64,000 bases of DNA from CAVPNY01 sp963706905 (GTDB lineage: Bacteria; Chloroflexota; Anaerolineae; Anaerolineales; UBA4823). The notes beneath the pieces are model-generated. The model searched no databases. It was not told the origin of the DNA and worked only from the letters and a program-made list of their open reading frames with translations. Below are positions 51,496-60,482 of this stretch, piece by piece. Position numbers and translations under genes: made by a program. Position 1 is the stretch's first letter, and the number at the start of each line of letters is the position of its first letter. The stretch lies in the NCBI GenBank assembly GCA_963706905.1, contig CAVPNY010000007.1:37480-101479 (forward strand), given 5' to 3'.

Positions 51496-52785
51496 ATGAA
51501 GAATATCATTCAACCCGTCAAAGGGACCCGTGATTATTATCCGGAAGCAATGGCAGTTCGATCATGGCTGTACTCTACCGCGCGCAAGGTTGCCGAGTCG
51601 TTTGGCTACCAGGAGTATGACGCCCCTTTTCTGGAATCGATCGATCTGTATGCAGCCAAATCGGGCGAGGAGTTAGTCAAGGAGCAGTCTTACGTATTCG
51701 AAGATCGAGGCGGCAACCTGATCACATTACGCCCAGAGCTGACCCCTTCCCTGGCGCGTATGATCGCCCAGCAGCAGGGGCAGCTGTCCTTTCCGCTACG
51801 CTGGTGGTCGTTCGGTCCTTTCTGGCGTTACGAACGCCCACAGAAAGGGCGCACTAGGGAGTTTTTTCAATGGAATGTTGATCTGATCGGTGCCGCTAAT
51901 CCAGCTGCCGATGCCGAGGTGGTGGCAGTGCTGGCTACTTTCTTCCGTGAGGTGGGATTGACACCTCAGGATACACTTATCCTGGTCAACAACCGGCAAC
52001 TAATAGAAAAAGAATTAGAAAGGCTTGGAATTGCCAGCGATGGGCGTAAGGCTGTCTTCCGCTTGGTTGACCGTCGGGACAAGATGAGCCAGCCGGACTG
52101 GGCATTGTATGCGTCCGAGTTGGGATTATCCACCGCGCAGATCGATGGTCTCATTCGGATGGTCTCTAACAATGACCTTTGGGAGCAATCTGGGGACCTC
52201 TGTGAGTTTTTTCCTGCCATCGAAGCGCTGGGTGTGCAGGAATATGTCCGCTTTGCACCGGACATCATTCGGGGTCTGGATTACTATACCGGGATTGTCT
52301 TCGAAGCTCAAGCTATTAGGGGTGATCTGCGCCGTTCGCTGCTCGGAGGTGGTCGTTACGATGACTTGCTGGCCGACGTGGGCGGCGAAGCCATGCCGGC
52401 GACGGGCTTTGCAATGGGCGATCTTGCGATAAGCCTCTTGCTGGAAGAGCTAAAACTCGTCCCAGATGGACTTAACCGCCCAGCTTCTCCCGTACTTGTC
52501 ACAGTCTTTGATAAGGATCGGATTTTAGACGCTCTCTCCCTGGCTGCAGAATTACGCAAGTCAGGATTAAATATCACCTGCTATCCCACCGGGGATAAAC
52601 TTGCCAAGCAACTCAAATATGCTGACCGCGCTGGTTTCCAGTTTGTGATATTGCACGGTCCAGACGAAATCGCACGAGACGAAGTCACGATCAAGGATTT
52701 ACGCAACCGCGAGCAATTCAGCGTGCCGCGCTCAGCTGCCGTCGCCGCCATCCGCCAAAGGCTTGATAACCCGGTTCCTTCGTGA
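51496..52785 (+). CDS. hisS: Histidyl-tRNA synthetase
   Basis: A 429-residue class II synthetase. Motif 1 region near KGTRDYYPEA, motif 2 WSFGPFWRYERPQKGRTREFFQ, HisA loop GLDYYTGIVFEA and motif 3 GGGRYDDLL; C-terminal anticodon-binding domain from about 335. The tRNA-His gene lies 19 bp after the stop, and its promoter is inside the last codons of hisS. Confidence 0.96.
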   Translation: MKNIIQPVKGTRDYYPEAMAVRSWLYSTARKVAESFGYQEYDAPFLESIDLYAAKSGEELVKEQSYVFEDRGGNLITLRPELTPSLARMIAQQQGQLSFPLRWWSFGPFWRYERPQKGRTREFFQWNVDLIGAANPAADAEVVAVLATFFREVGLTPQDTLILVNNRQLIEKELERLGIASDGRKAVFRLVDRRDKMSQPDWALYASELGLSTAQIDGLIRMVSNNDLWEQSGDLCEFFPAIEALGVQEYVRFAPDIIRGLDYYTGIVFEAQAIRGDLRRSLLGGGRYDDLLADVGGEAMPATGFAMGDLAISLLLEELKLVPDGLNRPASPVLVTVFDKDRILDALSLAAELRKSGLNITCYPTGDKLAKQLKYADRAGFQFVILHGPDEIARDEVTIKDLRNREQFSVPRSAAVAAIRQRLDNPVPS

Positions 52786-52791
52786 TAAAAT
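52763..52791 (+). promoter_or_regulatory. tRNA-His promoter within the 3' end of hisS
   Basis: TTGATA (52763-52768), 17 bp, TAAAAT (52786-52791), 12 bases before the tRNA. The tRNA can therefore be made apart from hisS. Confidence 0.65.
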
Positions 52792-52803
52792 CCCGCAGCG
52801 TAT

Positions 52804-52877
52804 GGTGGGCGTAGCTCAATTGGCAGAGCGTCTGACTGTGGATCAGAAGGTTGCGGGTTCGAGACCCGTCGCTCACC
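52804..52877 (+). tRNA. tRNA-His (anticodon GTG)
   Basis: Acceptor GTGGGCG / CGCTCAC with the His-specific extra G-1 (52804) opposite C73 (52877), anticodon stem TCTGA / TCAGA around CTGTGGA, T arm GCGGG-TTCGAGA-CCCGT. Genomic CCA absent. Terminator follows at 52888. Confidence 0.96.
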
Positions 52878-52887
52878 CAGCATATCT

Positions 52888-52917
52888 AGACCTTTCTCTT
52901 TGTGGAAGGGTCTTTTT
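52888..52917 (+). terminator. Rho-independent terminator after tRNA-His
   Basis: A 9-bp stem, AGACCTTTC / GAAGGGTCT (one G-T pair), 8-base loop, then TTTTT. Confidence 0.85.
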
Positions 52918-52963
52918 GCTATATCAAGGGTTTTAATAGTGTAGAAATTCTAAATGAGAATAT

Positions 52964-52993
52964 AAAAGCTCCGCTGGTGAAACGGAGCCTTTC
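52964..52993 (-). terminator. Terminator of the PEP-hydrolase-like transcript
   Basis: Minus strand GCTCCG / CGGAGC stem with a 9-base loop, followed by TTTTATA; it ends the minus-strand transcript from 55.1 kb. Confidence 0.65.
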
Positions 52994-53040
52994 CTGACAT
53001 CTTATCTAAAATTCTAGTTCTAACTGTCTTTTTTTTCCTC

Positions 53041-53882
53041 TTAGCTGCTCATCGGTTTAAGTTTCATCTCTTTGAATTTCTGCACCTGACTTTTAATGGC
53101 GCGCTCTACGGGCAGGCGCTCCATGCTGGTCGCGCCGTAGAAACCGTTAATCTCCGGCATACGCTTCATGGCCTCGGCCACATTTTCCGGCTCGTCGAAC
53201 GGTCCGCCGTGGCAGATCACCAGAACGTCTTTGCGCACCTTACGCGAGGCCTCCGCGATCCGCATGGTGATATCAATGGCCTGATCCATAGACTTGGAAG
53301 CGGCCGCCCCGATTGTCCCACCAGTCGTCAGGCCGACATGCGCTACGATCATGTCAGCACCCGCCTTTACCATTGCCTGGGCTTCGTCTTCATTAAAACA
53401 TAAGGCGTAGTAAGCAGATCCATTTCATGGGCGAGATGGATCATTTCCACTTCTTTGTCATACCCGAGCCCCGTGGCTTCCATATTTTCACGCATGATCC
53501 CATCGAATAAGCCGACGGTCGGGAAGTTCTGGACCCCCGAAAAACCCATCTCTTTGACCTGCTTGAGGAAGTATGGCATCATGCGGAAAGGATCGGTTGC
53601 ATTGACGCCAGCGAGCACGGGGGTATGTTTGACCACCGGCAGGACCTCGCCAGCCATCTCCATCATCACCGCATTCGCATCACCGTAAGCAAACAGGCCG
53701 GTGATCGACACGCGCCCAGCCATGCGGTAGCGGCCGGTGTTATAAATCACGATCAAATCGATGCCGCCGGCTTCTTCGCTCTTTGCCGATATGCCCATCC
53801 CGGCGCCTCCACCGATGATCGGGATCCCCTTTCGGGCTTGCTCATAGAGTTTCTTGAGAATTTCACTGCGTGGAATAGCCAT
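53041..53882 (-). pseudogene. PEP-hydrolase family TIM-barrel gene, frameshifted
   Basis: Two frames together make one protein of about 280 residues of the phosphoenolpyruvate hydrolase-like (PF09370) family. Residues 1 to about 165 (GIPIIGGGAGMGISAKSEEA, GVNATDPFRMM, NFPTVGLFDG) run to LLTTPYV and then leave frame; the other frame continues with MVKAGADMIVAHVGLTTGG and ICHGGPFDEP. One A is missing from the run at 53395-53398 (plus strand); restoring it gives YVFNEDEAQAMVKAG. The start at 53882 has AAGGA upstream. It follows a UPF0261 gene, its usual neighbour. Real decay or sequence error cannot be separated here. Confidence 0.85.
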
Positions 53883-53893
53883 TTTGTACATCC

Positions 53894-55102
53894 TTATGAA
53901 AGCATTTCTAACAAAGTTTGGGCAACTTTCGCCGAGAATTCGGTGTTGTTCACGTTGTTATTCATCACCACCACCGGAATATCAAACCGGAGCTGGCTTT
54001 TCAGCCCATCGACAAAAGCCTGGTCTGCCTCAGGCCACCAGAAGGGTTTACCAGGTGCATCGACTTCTGAAAATCCGCCCATCGGGATGAGCACTGATAC
54101 TGGACCCTGTGATGCATTTAGTTATTCTGCAAAGATCCTGCCCATTTCCGCATTTTCTTCCGGTGTGGTGCGCATCAGGGTGACATTGGGATTCCATTTA
54201 TAAAACAAACGGTCTTTGTATTTCTCTGGTATGGTTTCAGGCGCCCAAAAATTACACATGTCGATACAAGCAGGGGTCACAACCTGCGGGATGCCAGCCT
54301 TGGTGGCGGCATCCAGGCGTGCGCTGCCGGCGCTGAGCACGCCACCGCAAAGCTCATCTGCCCATTCTGTGGTCGTTATGTCCATTACCCCTTTGATGAA
54401 ACCGCTGTCGATCAGCATCTCCATAGTCTTTCCGCCAGTGCCAGTAGCGTGAAAGACAAGCACCTCATACCCATTATCTTCCATAATTCTTCGGGCGTTC
54501 TCAACTGCACGGGTGGTATTCCCAAACATAGTTGCAGCAATCAAGGGTTTTTCATCCACCGCTTTTTCAATTTCACCGCCGACCATTCCACAGATGGCTC
54601 CAGCCGCATTGGTGAATATTGTTCGGCTGATCCGATTCAGCCCGGCCACATCCACAATCGAAGGCATCATGGTGATATCGCTGGTTCCCACGTATGCGCT
54701 GGTATCCCCGGAGGCGATCGTGGTTACCATCAATTTGGGTACGCCGACTGGCAAGGCCCGCATGGCGCTGGTGGCCATCACGGTGCCGCCTCCCCCTCCC
54801 ATGGAGATAATCCCATCAAACCTACTTTCTGCATAATACATCACCGCGACCTTGGCGACGCCGGCAGTCATCACTGCCATCGCCTCGCCTCGCTCGGCGC
54901 GTTTCACCAGCTCGGATAATTCAGCGCCTCCCGCCAGGGCTACCTCCTCAGCCGTGACGTCTGCCATAAAGGGAGACTCACCCATAACCCCTACATTGAT
55001 CACAAATGTTTGACAGCCCCTCTTCTCAATCTCTTTCTTCAAGAACCCAAACTCAGCCCCTTTTGTGTCCAGGGTCCCAATGATCGCTATCGTTTTTTTC
55101 AT
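53894..55102 (-). pseudogene. UPF0261 / Tm-1-like ATP-binding gene with in-frame TAA
   Basis: A 402-codon frame of the UPF0261 (Tm-1-like ATP-binding) family, split by a TAA at 54122-54124. Upstream: MKKTIAIIGTLDTKGAEF, SMGGGGGTVM, GMVGGEIEKAV, TTEWADELCGG and TPACIDMCNFW. Downstream in the same frame: LIPMGGFSEVDAPGKPFWW and the normal C-terminus. The site reads GRIFAE-stop-LNASQGP, where the family has Lys or similar. A nonsense substitution, not a frameshift. AGGAAGAG precedes the ATG. Pairs with the PEP-hydrolase-like gene, which is also broken. Confidence 0.85.
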
Positions 55103-55107
55103 GGTCT

Positions 55108-55242
55108 CTTCCTAAATGCCTAAAAATTTCTGGCGCATTTCGGTGCCTTCAAGAAAATCGCGTGATGAAGATTCAGGTACAGCCCATCCAATCAAAATAA
55201 TAGATAAGTTGAGCCAGTGCGAAGGCAGCTGGAATATTCTGT
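55108..55242 (-). other. Possible decayed coding remnant
   Basis: The minus strand between fdhD and the UPF0261 gene contains protein-like pieces in two frames (NIPAAFALAQLIYYFDW, starting inside the fdhD end, then PESSSRDFLEGTEMRQKFL ending at 55112) that would join with a shift. No start or ribosome site; family not recognised. Confidence 0.25.
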
Positions 55243-56046
55243 TCAAGAAGATGATCTGGATACATCATCCAGAATACGTTCAGATAAAATCCTTTCTGGA
55301 TGAGCATAGACGCTAAACCGATCACGACGCGCATAACCGATTAGTGTAACCCCCAGCTTTTCTGCCAATTCAATAGAAAGCGAACTTGGGGAAGTGCGTG
55401 AAATCACGATTGCCACGCCCAGGCGGGCAGCCTTCTGCAACATCTCAGAGCTGATCCGCCCGGTAGTCAACATGATCTTATTCGGCATTTCAATTTGATT
55501 CAGCAGACAAATCCCTGCAAGTTTATCAATCGAATTATGCCGTCCGATATCCTCAGCTGTGACGAGAATGTTCTTTCCATCACTCAAAGCTGAGGTATGC
55601 ACGCCGCCAACTTTCCGATATAACTCTTGCGATTCGAATAATTCACCAATGAGCAGATTGATCTCCCGTGGAGGAATGGAAAAGCCGTTTAATTTAACCG
55701 GTGGAGTGGACTCTTCTTCAACAGCAGTTACCCCTCCAGTACAGCCAGAAGTGCGCCGCCACGCTTTTGGTTTTTCCACAGCATGGGTCGTCCAGATATC
55801 AACGTTATCCCCATGTTCACATAGGTGTACATTCGCAATCTCGCTGACAGAGTCGATCAATCCCTCGTTGTAAAGAAACCCCACCGCCAGGGCTTCAAGA
55901 TCGGTCGGTGTACACATAAAAGCCATCCACACTTCACCATTAACCGTTAGAGATACCTCTGATTCAACAATAATTCCCGAGTCGACAATATCCCACTTGC
56001 CAGCGCGATATTGTCGATATCGGATAACCTGCGTTCCGGATTTCAT
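55243..56046 (-). CDS. fdhD: Formate dehydrogenase accessory sulfurtransferase FdhD
   Basis: A 267-residue FdhD that passes sulfur to the Mo/W-bis-MGD cofactor of formate dehydrogenases. The active Cys is in RRTSGCTGGVTA; the second Cys of the E. coli CxxC loop is absent, as in some homologues. VTAEDIGRHNSIDKL and LTTGRISSEML are conserved. The ATG at 56046 has GGAG 7 bases upstream. Divergent from the hdr-mvh operon. A formate dehydrogenase is implied but not in the window. Confidence 0.93.
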   Translation of the reverse strand: MKSGTQVIRYRQYRAGKWDIVDSGIIVESEVSLTVNGEVWMAFMCTPTDLEALAVGFLYNEGLIDSVSEIANVHLCEHGDNVDIWTTHAVEKPKAWRRTSGCTGGVTAVEEESTPPVKLNGFSIPPREINLLIGELFESQELYRKVGGVHTSALSDGKNILVTAEDIGRHNSIDKLAGICLLNQIEMPNKIMLTTGRISSEMLQKAARLGVAIVISRTSPSSLSIELAEKLGVTLIGYARRDRFSVYAHPERILSERILDDVSRSSS

Positions 56047-56422
56047 ACTCAACTCCATGTGATAAAACGATAAATTCGTGCTTTTTCAGACAGCTAACGA
56101 AGTTTAGCATATTCTACCTGGATCTTCGGGAGATATTCAGTCAGTCCTCATACAAGAAAGCCTATAGTTACGTTTGTCACAGTTACCGGTGCTTTTTGTA
56201 ACTAGGCATTTCAGATCGAATTTTAGATACTTGATAGTATGAGGTTTCAGGTATTCTTTACAAAATATGGAGGAATCACCGACCTATAAATCTGTTTGAA
56301 TTACATTTTGTGGTATCCACCCGAATGATGGTGACAGCTTAATTCTAGCCAACCAAATAATTAACCTAGCAATTTGCTGTTCAAACAGCGTAATTTCTGA
56401 ATAATTAAACAAGGAGGCATTT
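56047..56422. other. Divergent regulatory region between fdhD and hdrC
   Basis: About 375 bp with no gene. It holds TAGTTAC / GTAACTA inverted copies (56165-56171 and 56198-56204), a weak GTGACA-17-CAAATA promoter candidate (about 56331-56359) and the palindrome at 56376-56389. Confidence 0.5.
56376..56389. promoter_or_regulatory. Palindrome before hdrC
   Basis: GCTGTT-CA-AACAGC, perfect 6-2-6 symmetry, 33 bp before the hdrC start and upstream of its AAGGAGG site. Candidate operator for the hydrogenase operon. Confidence 0.4.
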
Positions 56423-57007
56423 ATGACAGCAACCGCTGCGCATGCGCGGGCACCCACATTCTTCGAGGAAGTGGTAGCAGCCACCCCAGGAGGTCCAATT
56501 CATCTGGAGTTATGTTTACAATGTGGCACCTGCGGAGGATCCTGCCCTTCTGGCCCGGACATGGAACACACTCCACGCGCAATTTTTGGCATGATTTCGG
56601 CAGATATGCGGAAGCAAGTCTTGAGCAGCAATACACCTTGGTATTGCGTATCCTGCTATTACTGCACGGTGCGTTGCCCCCAGGAAATCCATATCACAGA
56701 TATCATGTACACCTTGAAGCGGATGGCGCTCAAGGGAGGTTACTATCGCCAATCTACGGCTTCTGACGCACCCAGCTTCTCCCGGATGTTCATTGACTTT
56801 GTTGAGGGGTATGGTCGAAGTTTTGAGTTAGGGGTAGCAACCCGATATCACCTCTCTGCACACCCCCTTGAAGTCATGAAAATGGCGCCATTCGGGATGG
56901 GAATGCTTCGTAGAGGACGATTGGATCTCACCCCAAGGTCTATTAGGGAAATGGACAAACTAAAGGCAATCCTTGCTAAAGCAAAGGAAATCGGAGGTGA
57001 TGAATGA
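56423..57007 (+). CDS. hdrC: CoB-CoM heterodisulfide reductase-like subunit C
   Basis: A 194-residue iron-sulfur protein with two 4Fe-4S motifs: CLQCGTCGGSCP (about 31-42) and CVSCYYCTVRCP (about 75-86). HdrC carries electrons between HdrA and HdrB. Strong AAGGAGG ribosome site. In bacteria the natural disulfide or other acceptor is unknown. Stop overlaps hdrB by 4 bp. Confidence 0.93.
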   Translation: MTATAAHARAPTFFEEVVAATPGGPIHLELCLQCGTCGGSCPSGPDMEHTPRAIFGMISADMRKQVLSSNTPWYCVSCYYCTVRCPQEIHITDIMYTLKRMALKGGYYRQSTASDAPSFSRMFIDFVEGYGRSFELGVATRYHLSAHPLEVMKMAPFGMGMLRRGRLDLTPRSIREMDKLKAILAKAKEIGGDE

Positions 57008-57972
57008 AGTACGGTTATTACCCCGGTTGCTCCCTGGAACGCAATGCAAACTCCTATCACAAATCGGCGATGGCAGTATCAAAACCCCTGGGGGTTGAAT
57101 TTGCCGAAATCGACGATTGGAATTGCTGTGGTGCCACGGAATACATTGCCCTCGATATGATGGCTTCCTTCGCGTTGGTGGCGCGCAATCTGGCAAAAGC
57201 TGCCGAGTTACCTGGAAATGGACACCAACTGGTTTGTCCATGCAGCTTATGTTATCTAAATATGAGCAAAACAGAGGTTTATCTGGAACGATCGCCAGAA
57301 TTTGCTACTAAAATCAACACCGCATTGGCAGCTGGCGGAATGCATTACGAACCAGGAAACCTTCGTGTGCGCCACCTGCTCGACGTTTTCGTCAATGATG
57401 TCGGTTACGATGCCATTGCTGAAAAAGTTACACATCCACTAAAGGGGTTACGTATCGCGCCTTATTATGGCTGCATGATCGTGCGCCCGGCTTACCAGCA
57501 ACCCTTTGACGATGAGGAATACCCCACCACGCTCGACAAGTTAATGAAAGCGCTTGGGGGAGAAGTGGTTGATTTTCCTCTCAAAGCCTCATGTTGTGGT
57601 GGACATATGACGCAGATCAGTGAAAGTGTTGCATTTGATTTAATCCACCGGATCATCAAGAACGCAGCAGATTACCAGGCGGATGTGATTGTAACGTTAT
57701 GCCCGATGTGCCAGTTGAACCTGGATGCATACCAGGATGCGATGAACAAATATATGAAAACGAATTACCATATCCCAATACTATACTTCACTCAGTTGAT
57801 GGGATTGGCGTTCGGGATGGCCTCCACGGAAATGGGTATCGGTAAGGAATTTATCGATGCTCGTCAAGCACTGGCTAAGATCGGTGTTGAAGTCCCGGTT
57901 GAAGATGCTGGCAAAAAGAAAAAAACGACCAAAGAAGAGCTACCCATGCCACGCATGCCGGAGGAGGGTTAA
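57004..57972 (+). CDS. hdrB: Heterodisulfide reductase-like subunit B
   Basis: A 322-residue HdrB with two CCG domains, PGCS…WNCCGATEY (residues 8-42) and YYGCMI…SCCGGHM (about 157-202), which hold the noncubane 4Fe-4S clusters where disulfide reduction takes place. The Lys/Pro tail (about 303-322) is extra. hdrA follows after 3 bp. Confidence 0.94.
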   Translation: MKYGYYPGCSLERNANSYHKSAMAVSKPLGVEFAEIDDWNCCGATEYIALDMMASFALVARNLAKAAELPGNGHQLVCPCSLCYLNMSKTEVYLERSPEFATKINTALAAGGMHYEPGNLRVRHLLDVFVNDVGYDAIAEKVTHPLKGLRIAPYYGCMIVRPAYQQPFDDEEYPTTLDKLMKALGGEVVDFPLKASCCGGHMTQISESVAFDLIHRIIKNAADYQADVIVTLCPMCQLNLDAYQDAMNKYMKTNYHIPILYFTQLMGLAFGMASTEMGIGKEFIDARQALAKIGVEVPVEDAGKKKKTTKEELPMPRMPEEG

Positions 57973-57975
57973 ACC

Positions 57976-59985
57976 ATGAGCGAAGAACCAAAAGAACGCG
58001 TTGGTGTATATGTCTGCCACTGCGGGACAAATATCGCTGGTGTTGTCGATGTTGAAGATGTAGCCAAATGGGCTGGTGAACAACCTAATGTAGTTTGTTC
58101 GCGGGATTATAAGTTCATGTGTTCCAGCCTGGGGCAAGAGCTGATTGAACAGGATATCAAGGAACATGACCTGACACGTATTGTTGTCGCGTCGTGCTCA
58201 CCGCACATGCATGAGAAAACCTTCCGTACTGCTACAGAACATGGCGGCTTGAACCCCTACCTGTTCGAGATGGCCAATATACGTGAGCACGACTCCTGGG
58301 CGACCAATGACAAAGAGATGGCTACCCAGAAAGCCAAAGCGCTGGTCAATGCCGCGATTGAACGAGTGATTCACCACCAACCTCTAGAACCTATCCCGGT
58401 CGAGATCAATCCGAATACTTTGGTGGTGGGCGGGGGCATCGCCGGAATATCAGCGGCGCTAGAGCTTGCAAATGCTGGTTATCACGTTTACATGGTCGAA
58501 CGCGAGCCCTCCATCGGCGGGCATATGGCGCAATTGGATAAGACCTTCCCCACTCTGGACTGCTCAGCTTGTATCCTGACTCCCAGAATGGTCGAAGTTG
58601 GCCAGCACCCCAATATCACCCTGTGGAGCTACAGCGAAGTAGAGAATGTCTCCGGGTACATTGGAAACTTCTCCGTCACTGTGCGCAAGAAAGCCCGTTA
58701 TGTAAACGAAGGTCTATGCACAGGTTGCGGAATCTGCGAAGAGAAATGCCCGCGCAAGGTGGTCGACGAGGTATTTGAAGCCGGTCTGTCTTACCGAAAA
58801 GCGGTGTATCGACCGTTTCCGCAGGCTGTGCCGAAATACCCGGTACTCGATCCTTCCAACTGCACATACTTTGAACGCGGTAAGTGTAAAGCTTGCCAGA
58901 TCCTTTGCCCTACAAATGCGATTGATTTTGAGCAACAAGACGAGCTCATGCAAATCCAGGTTGGCAACATCATCCTGGCGACTGGATTTGATCTGTTTGA
59001 TGCCCGCCGAATTTCCCAATATGGTTACGGCCGACTGGCAAATGTCTTTTCCAGCCTCGAGTTCGAACGGCTTGTTAACGCTTCTGGCCCGACTGGTGGA
59101 AAGATCATGCTTCGAGATGGTGTTACGCAGCCAGAATCAGTCGCCATCGTACATTGTGTCGGCTCACGAGACAAGAACTACAACGAGTACTGCTCTAAAG
59201 TTTGCTGCATGTACTCGTTAAAATTTGCCCACCTGGTTCACGAACGCCTGCCAAATGCGGAAATATATAACTTCTATATTGACATGCGTACTCCCGGCAA
59301 AGGCTACGAGGAGTTCTATCACCGCCTGCTGCACGAAGGCGCCCACTTCATTCGCGGCCGAGTAGCTGAAATAACCGATGCAGCTCGACTCCCTGGCGAA
59401 GAAGGCAAGCTCATTGTCCAGGCGGAGGATACGTTAATCGGACGGCAGCGTCGCATTCCAGTGGACATGGTCATTCTGAGCGCTGGCGTCGAAGCTCGCC
59501 ACGATTCAAAGGATATCTCCCTTTTATTTGGAATGGGATGCGACTTTGAGGGCTTCTTTGTAGAACGTCACCCGAAACTCGACCCAGTTGCAACCATGAC
59601 CGAAGGCGTATTTATTGCTGGTGCCTGCCAGGGTCCCAAGGATATCCCGGATTCGGTCGCCCAAGGCGCTGCCGCTTCAGCCCGCGTCGCGGGACTGATC
59701 AGTCGTGCAACGGTGATGATGGAACCGGTACGAGCCCACATTGATGCAGAGGCCTGCTCTGGCTGCCGTATATGTAACAACATGTGTCCTTACAACGCCA
59801 TCGTGTTCCACGAAGATCGCAAAGTATCCGAAGTCATTACTGCATTATGCCAGGGATGCGGTACCTGCGTGGCAGCCTGCCCGAGCGCAGCCATAACCGG
59901 TGCCCACTTCACCAACCAACAGGTGCTCTCCGAGATAGAAGGCATCCTCTGGGACGTGCGGGAACGACAACTGGTGCCAGCCTGA
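57976..59985 (+). CDS. hdrA: Heterodisulfide reductase-like subunit A
   Basis: A 669-residue flavoprotein, the likely bifurcating centre. N-terminal Cys motif VCHCGTNIAG, FAD Rossmann motif VVGGGIAGISAA (about 150), then 4Fe-4S motifs CTGCGICEEKCP (about 246) and, at the C-terminus, CSGCRICNNMCP and CQGCGTCVAACP. No in-frame TGA (selenocysteine) is present; Cys is used. Confidence 0.95.
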   Translation: MSEEPKERVGVYVCHCGTNIAGVVDVEDVAKWAGEQPNVVCSRDYKFMCSSLGQELIEQDIKEHDLTRIVVASCSPHMHEKTFRTATEHGGLNPYLFEMANIREHDSWATNDKEMATQKAKALVNAAIERVIHHQPLEPIPVEINPNTLVVGGGIAGISAALELANAGYHVYMVEREPSIGGHMAQLDKTFPTLDCSACILTPRMVEVGQHPNITLWSYSEVENVSGYIGNFSVTVRKKARYVNEGLCTGCGICEEKCPRKVVDEVFEAGLSYRKAVYRPFPQAVPKYPVLDPSNCTYFERGKCKACQILCPTNAIDFEQQDELMQIQVGNIILATGFDLFDARRISQYGYGRLANVFSSLEFERLVNASGPTGGKIMLRDGVTQPESVAIVHCVGSRDKNYNEYCSKVCCMYSLKFAHLVHERLPNAEIYNFYIDMRTPGKGYEEFYHRLLHEGAHFIRGRVAEITDAARLPGEEGKLIVQAEDTLIGRQRRIPVDMVILSAGVEARHDSKDISLLFGMGCDFEGFFVERHPKLDPVATMTEGVFIAGACQGPKDIPDSVAQGAAASARVAGLISRATVMMEPVRAHIDAEACSGCRICNNMCPYNAIVFHEDRKVSEVITALCQGCGTCVAACPSAAITGAHFTNQQVLSEIEGILWDVRERQLVPA

Positions 59986-59998
59986 TCAGGAGGATGAA

Positions 59999-60481
59999 AT
60001 GAGCGAACAATTTGAACCCGTAATCGTTGGCTTCCTGTGCAATTGGTGCTCTTACCGGGCAGCTGACTTGGCTGGCACATCGCGTATCAAATACGCCCCC
60101 AATATGCGGCCTATTCGCGTCATGTGCAGTGGTCGTGTGGATCCGCAGTTCGTCTTAAAAGCATTAAGCGAAGGCGCGGATGGGGTCATGATCGCTGGAT
60201 GCCACCCAGGCGAGTGCCATTATGTGGATGGAAACATAAAAACACTCCGTCGCTTCATCCTATTAAAACGTTTACTCAAGCAGTGGGGTGTGGAAGATGA
60301 GCGCGTTCAGCTGGTCTGGGCTTCAGCATCGGAAGGAAATCTCCTTGCCGCAGCAGTCGACCGCATGACTGAGCAGGTGCGAGCCTTGGGACCCTTAAAC
60401 TGGCGCGAGACGGTGCTAGGTGCTAATGGGCACAGTCAGGTGGTCCCTATCCAGACTACCCCAGTTCCTGAGGAGGTGTGA
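59999..60481 (+). CDS. mvhD: F420-non-reducing hydrogenase-like subunit MvhD
   Basis: A 160-residue FeS protein that joins the hydrogenase to HdrA. FLCNWCSY (C14, C17), VMCSGRVDP, and GCHPGECHY contain the 2Fe-2S and nearby Cys ligands. AGGAGG site. It is 1 bp before mvhG; gene order mvhD-G-A matches methanogen mvh. Confidence 0.93.
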   Translation: MSEQFEPVIVGFLCNWCSYRAADLAGTSRIKYAPNMRPIRVMCSGRVDPQFVLKALSEGADGVMIAGCHPGECHYVDGNIKTLRRFILLKRLLKQWGVEDERVQLVWASASEGNLLAAAVDRMTEQVRALGPLNWRETVLGANGHSQVVPIQTTPVPEEV

Positions 60482-60482
60482 T

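Noticed and set aside
54122..54124. Recoding of the TAA in the UPF0261 gene as an amino acid
   Set aside because: TAA is not used for selenocysteine or pyrrolysine, and other genes here end normally with TAA, so an alternative code is excluded.
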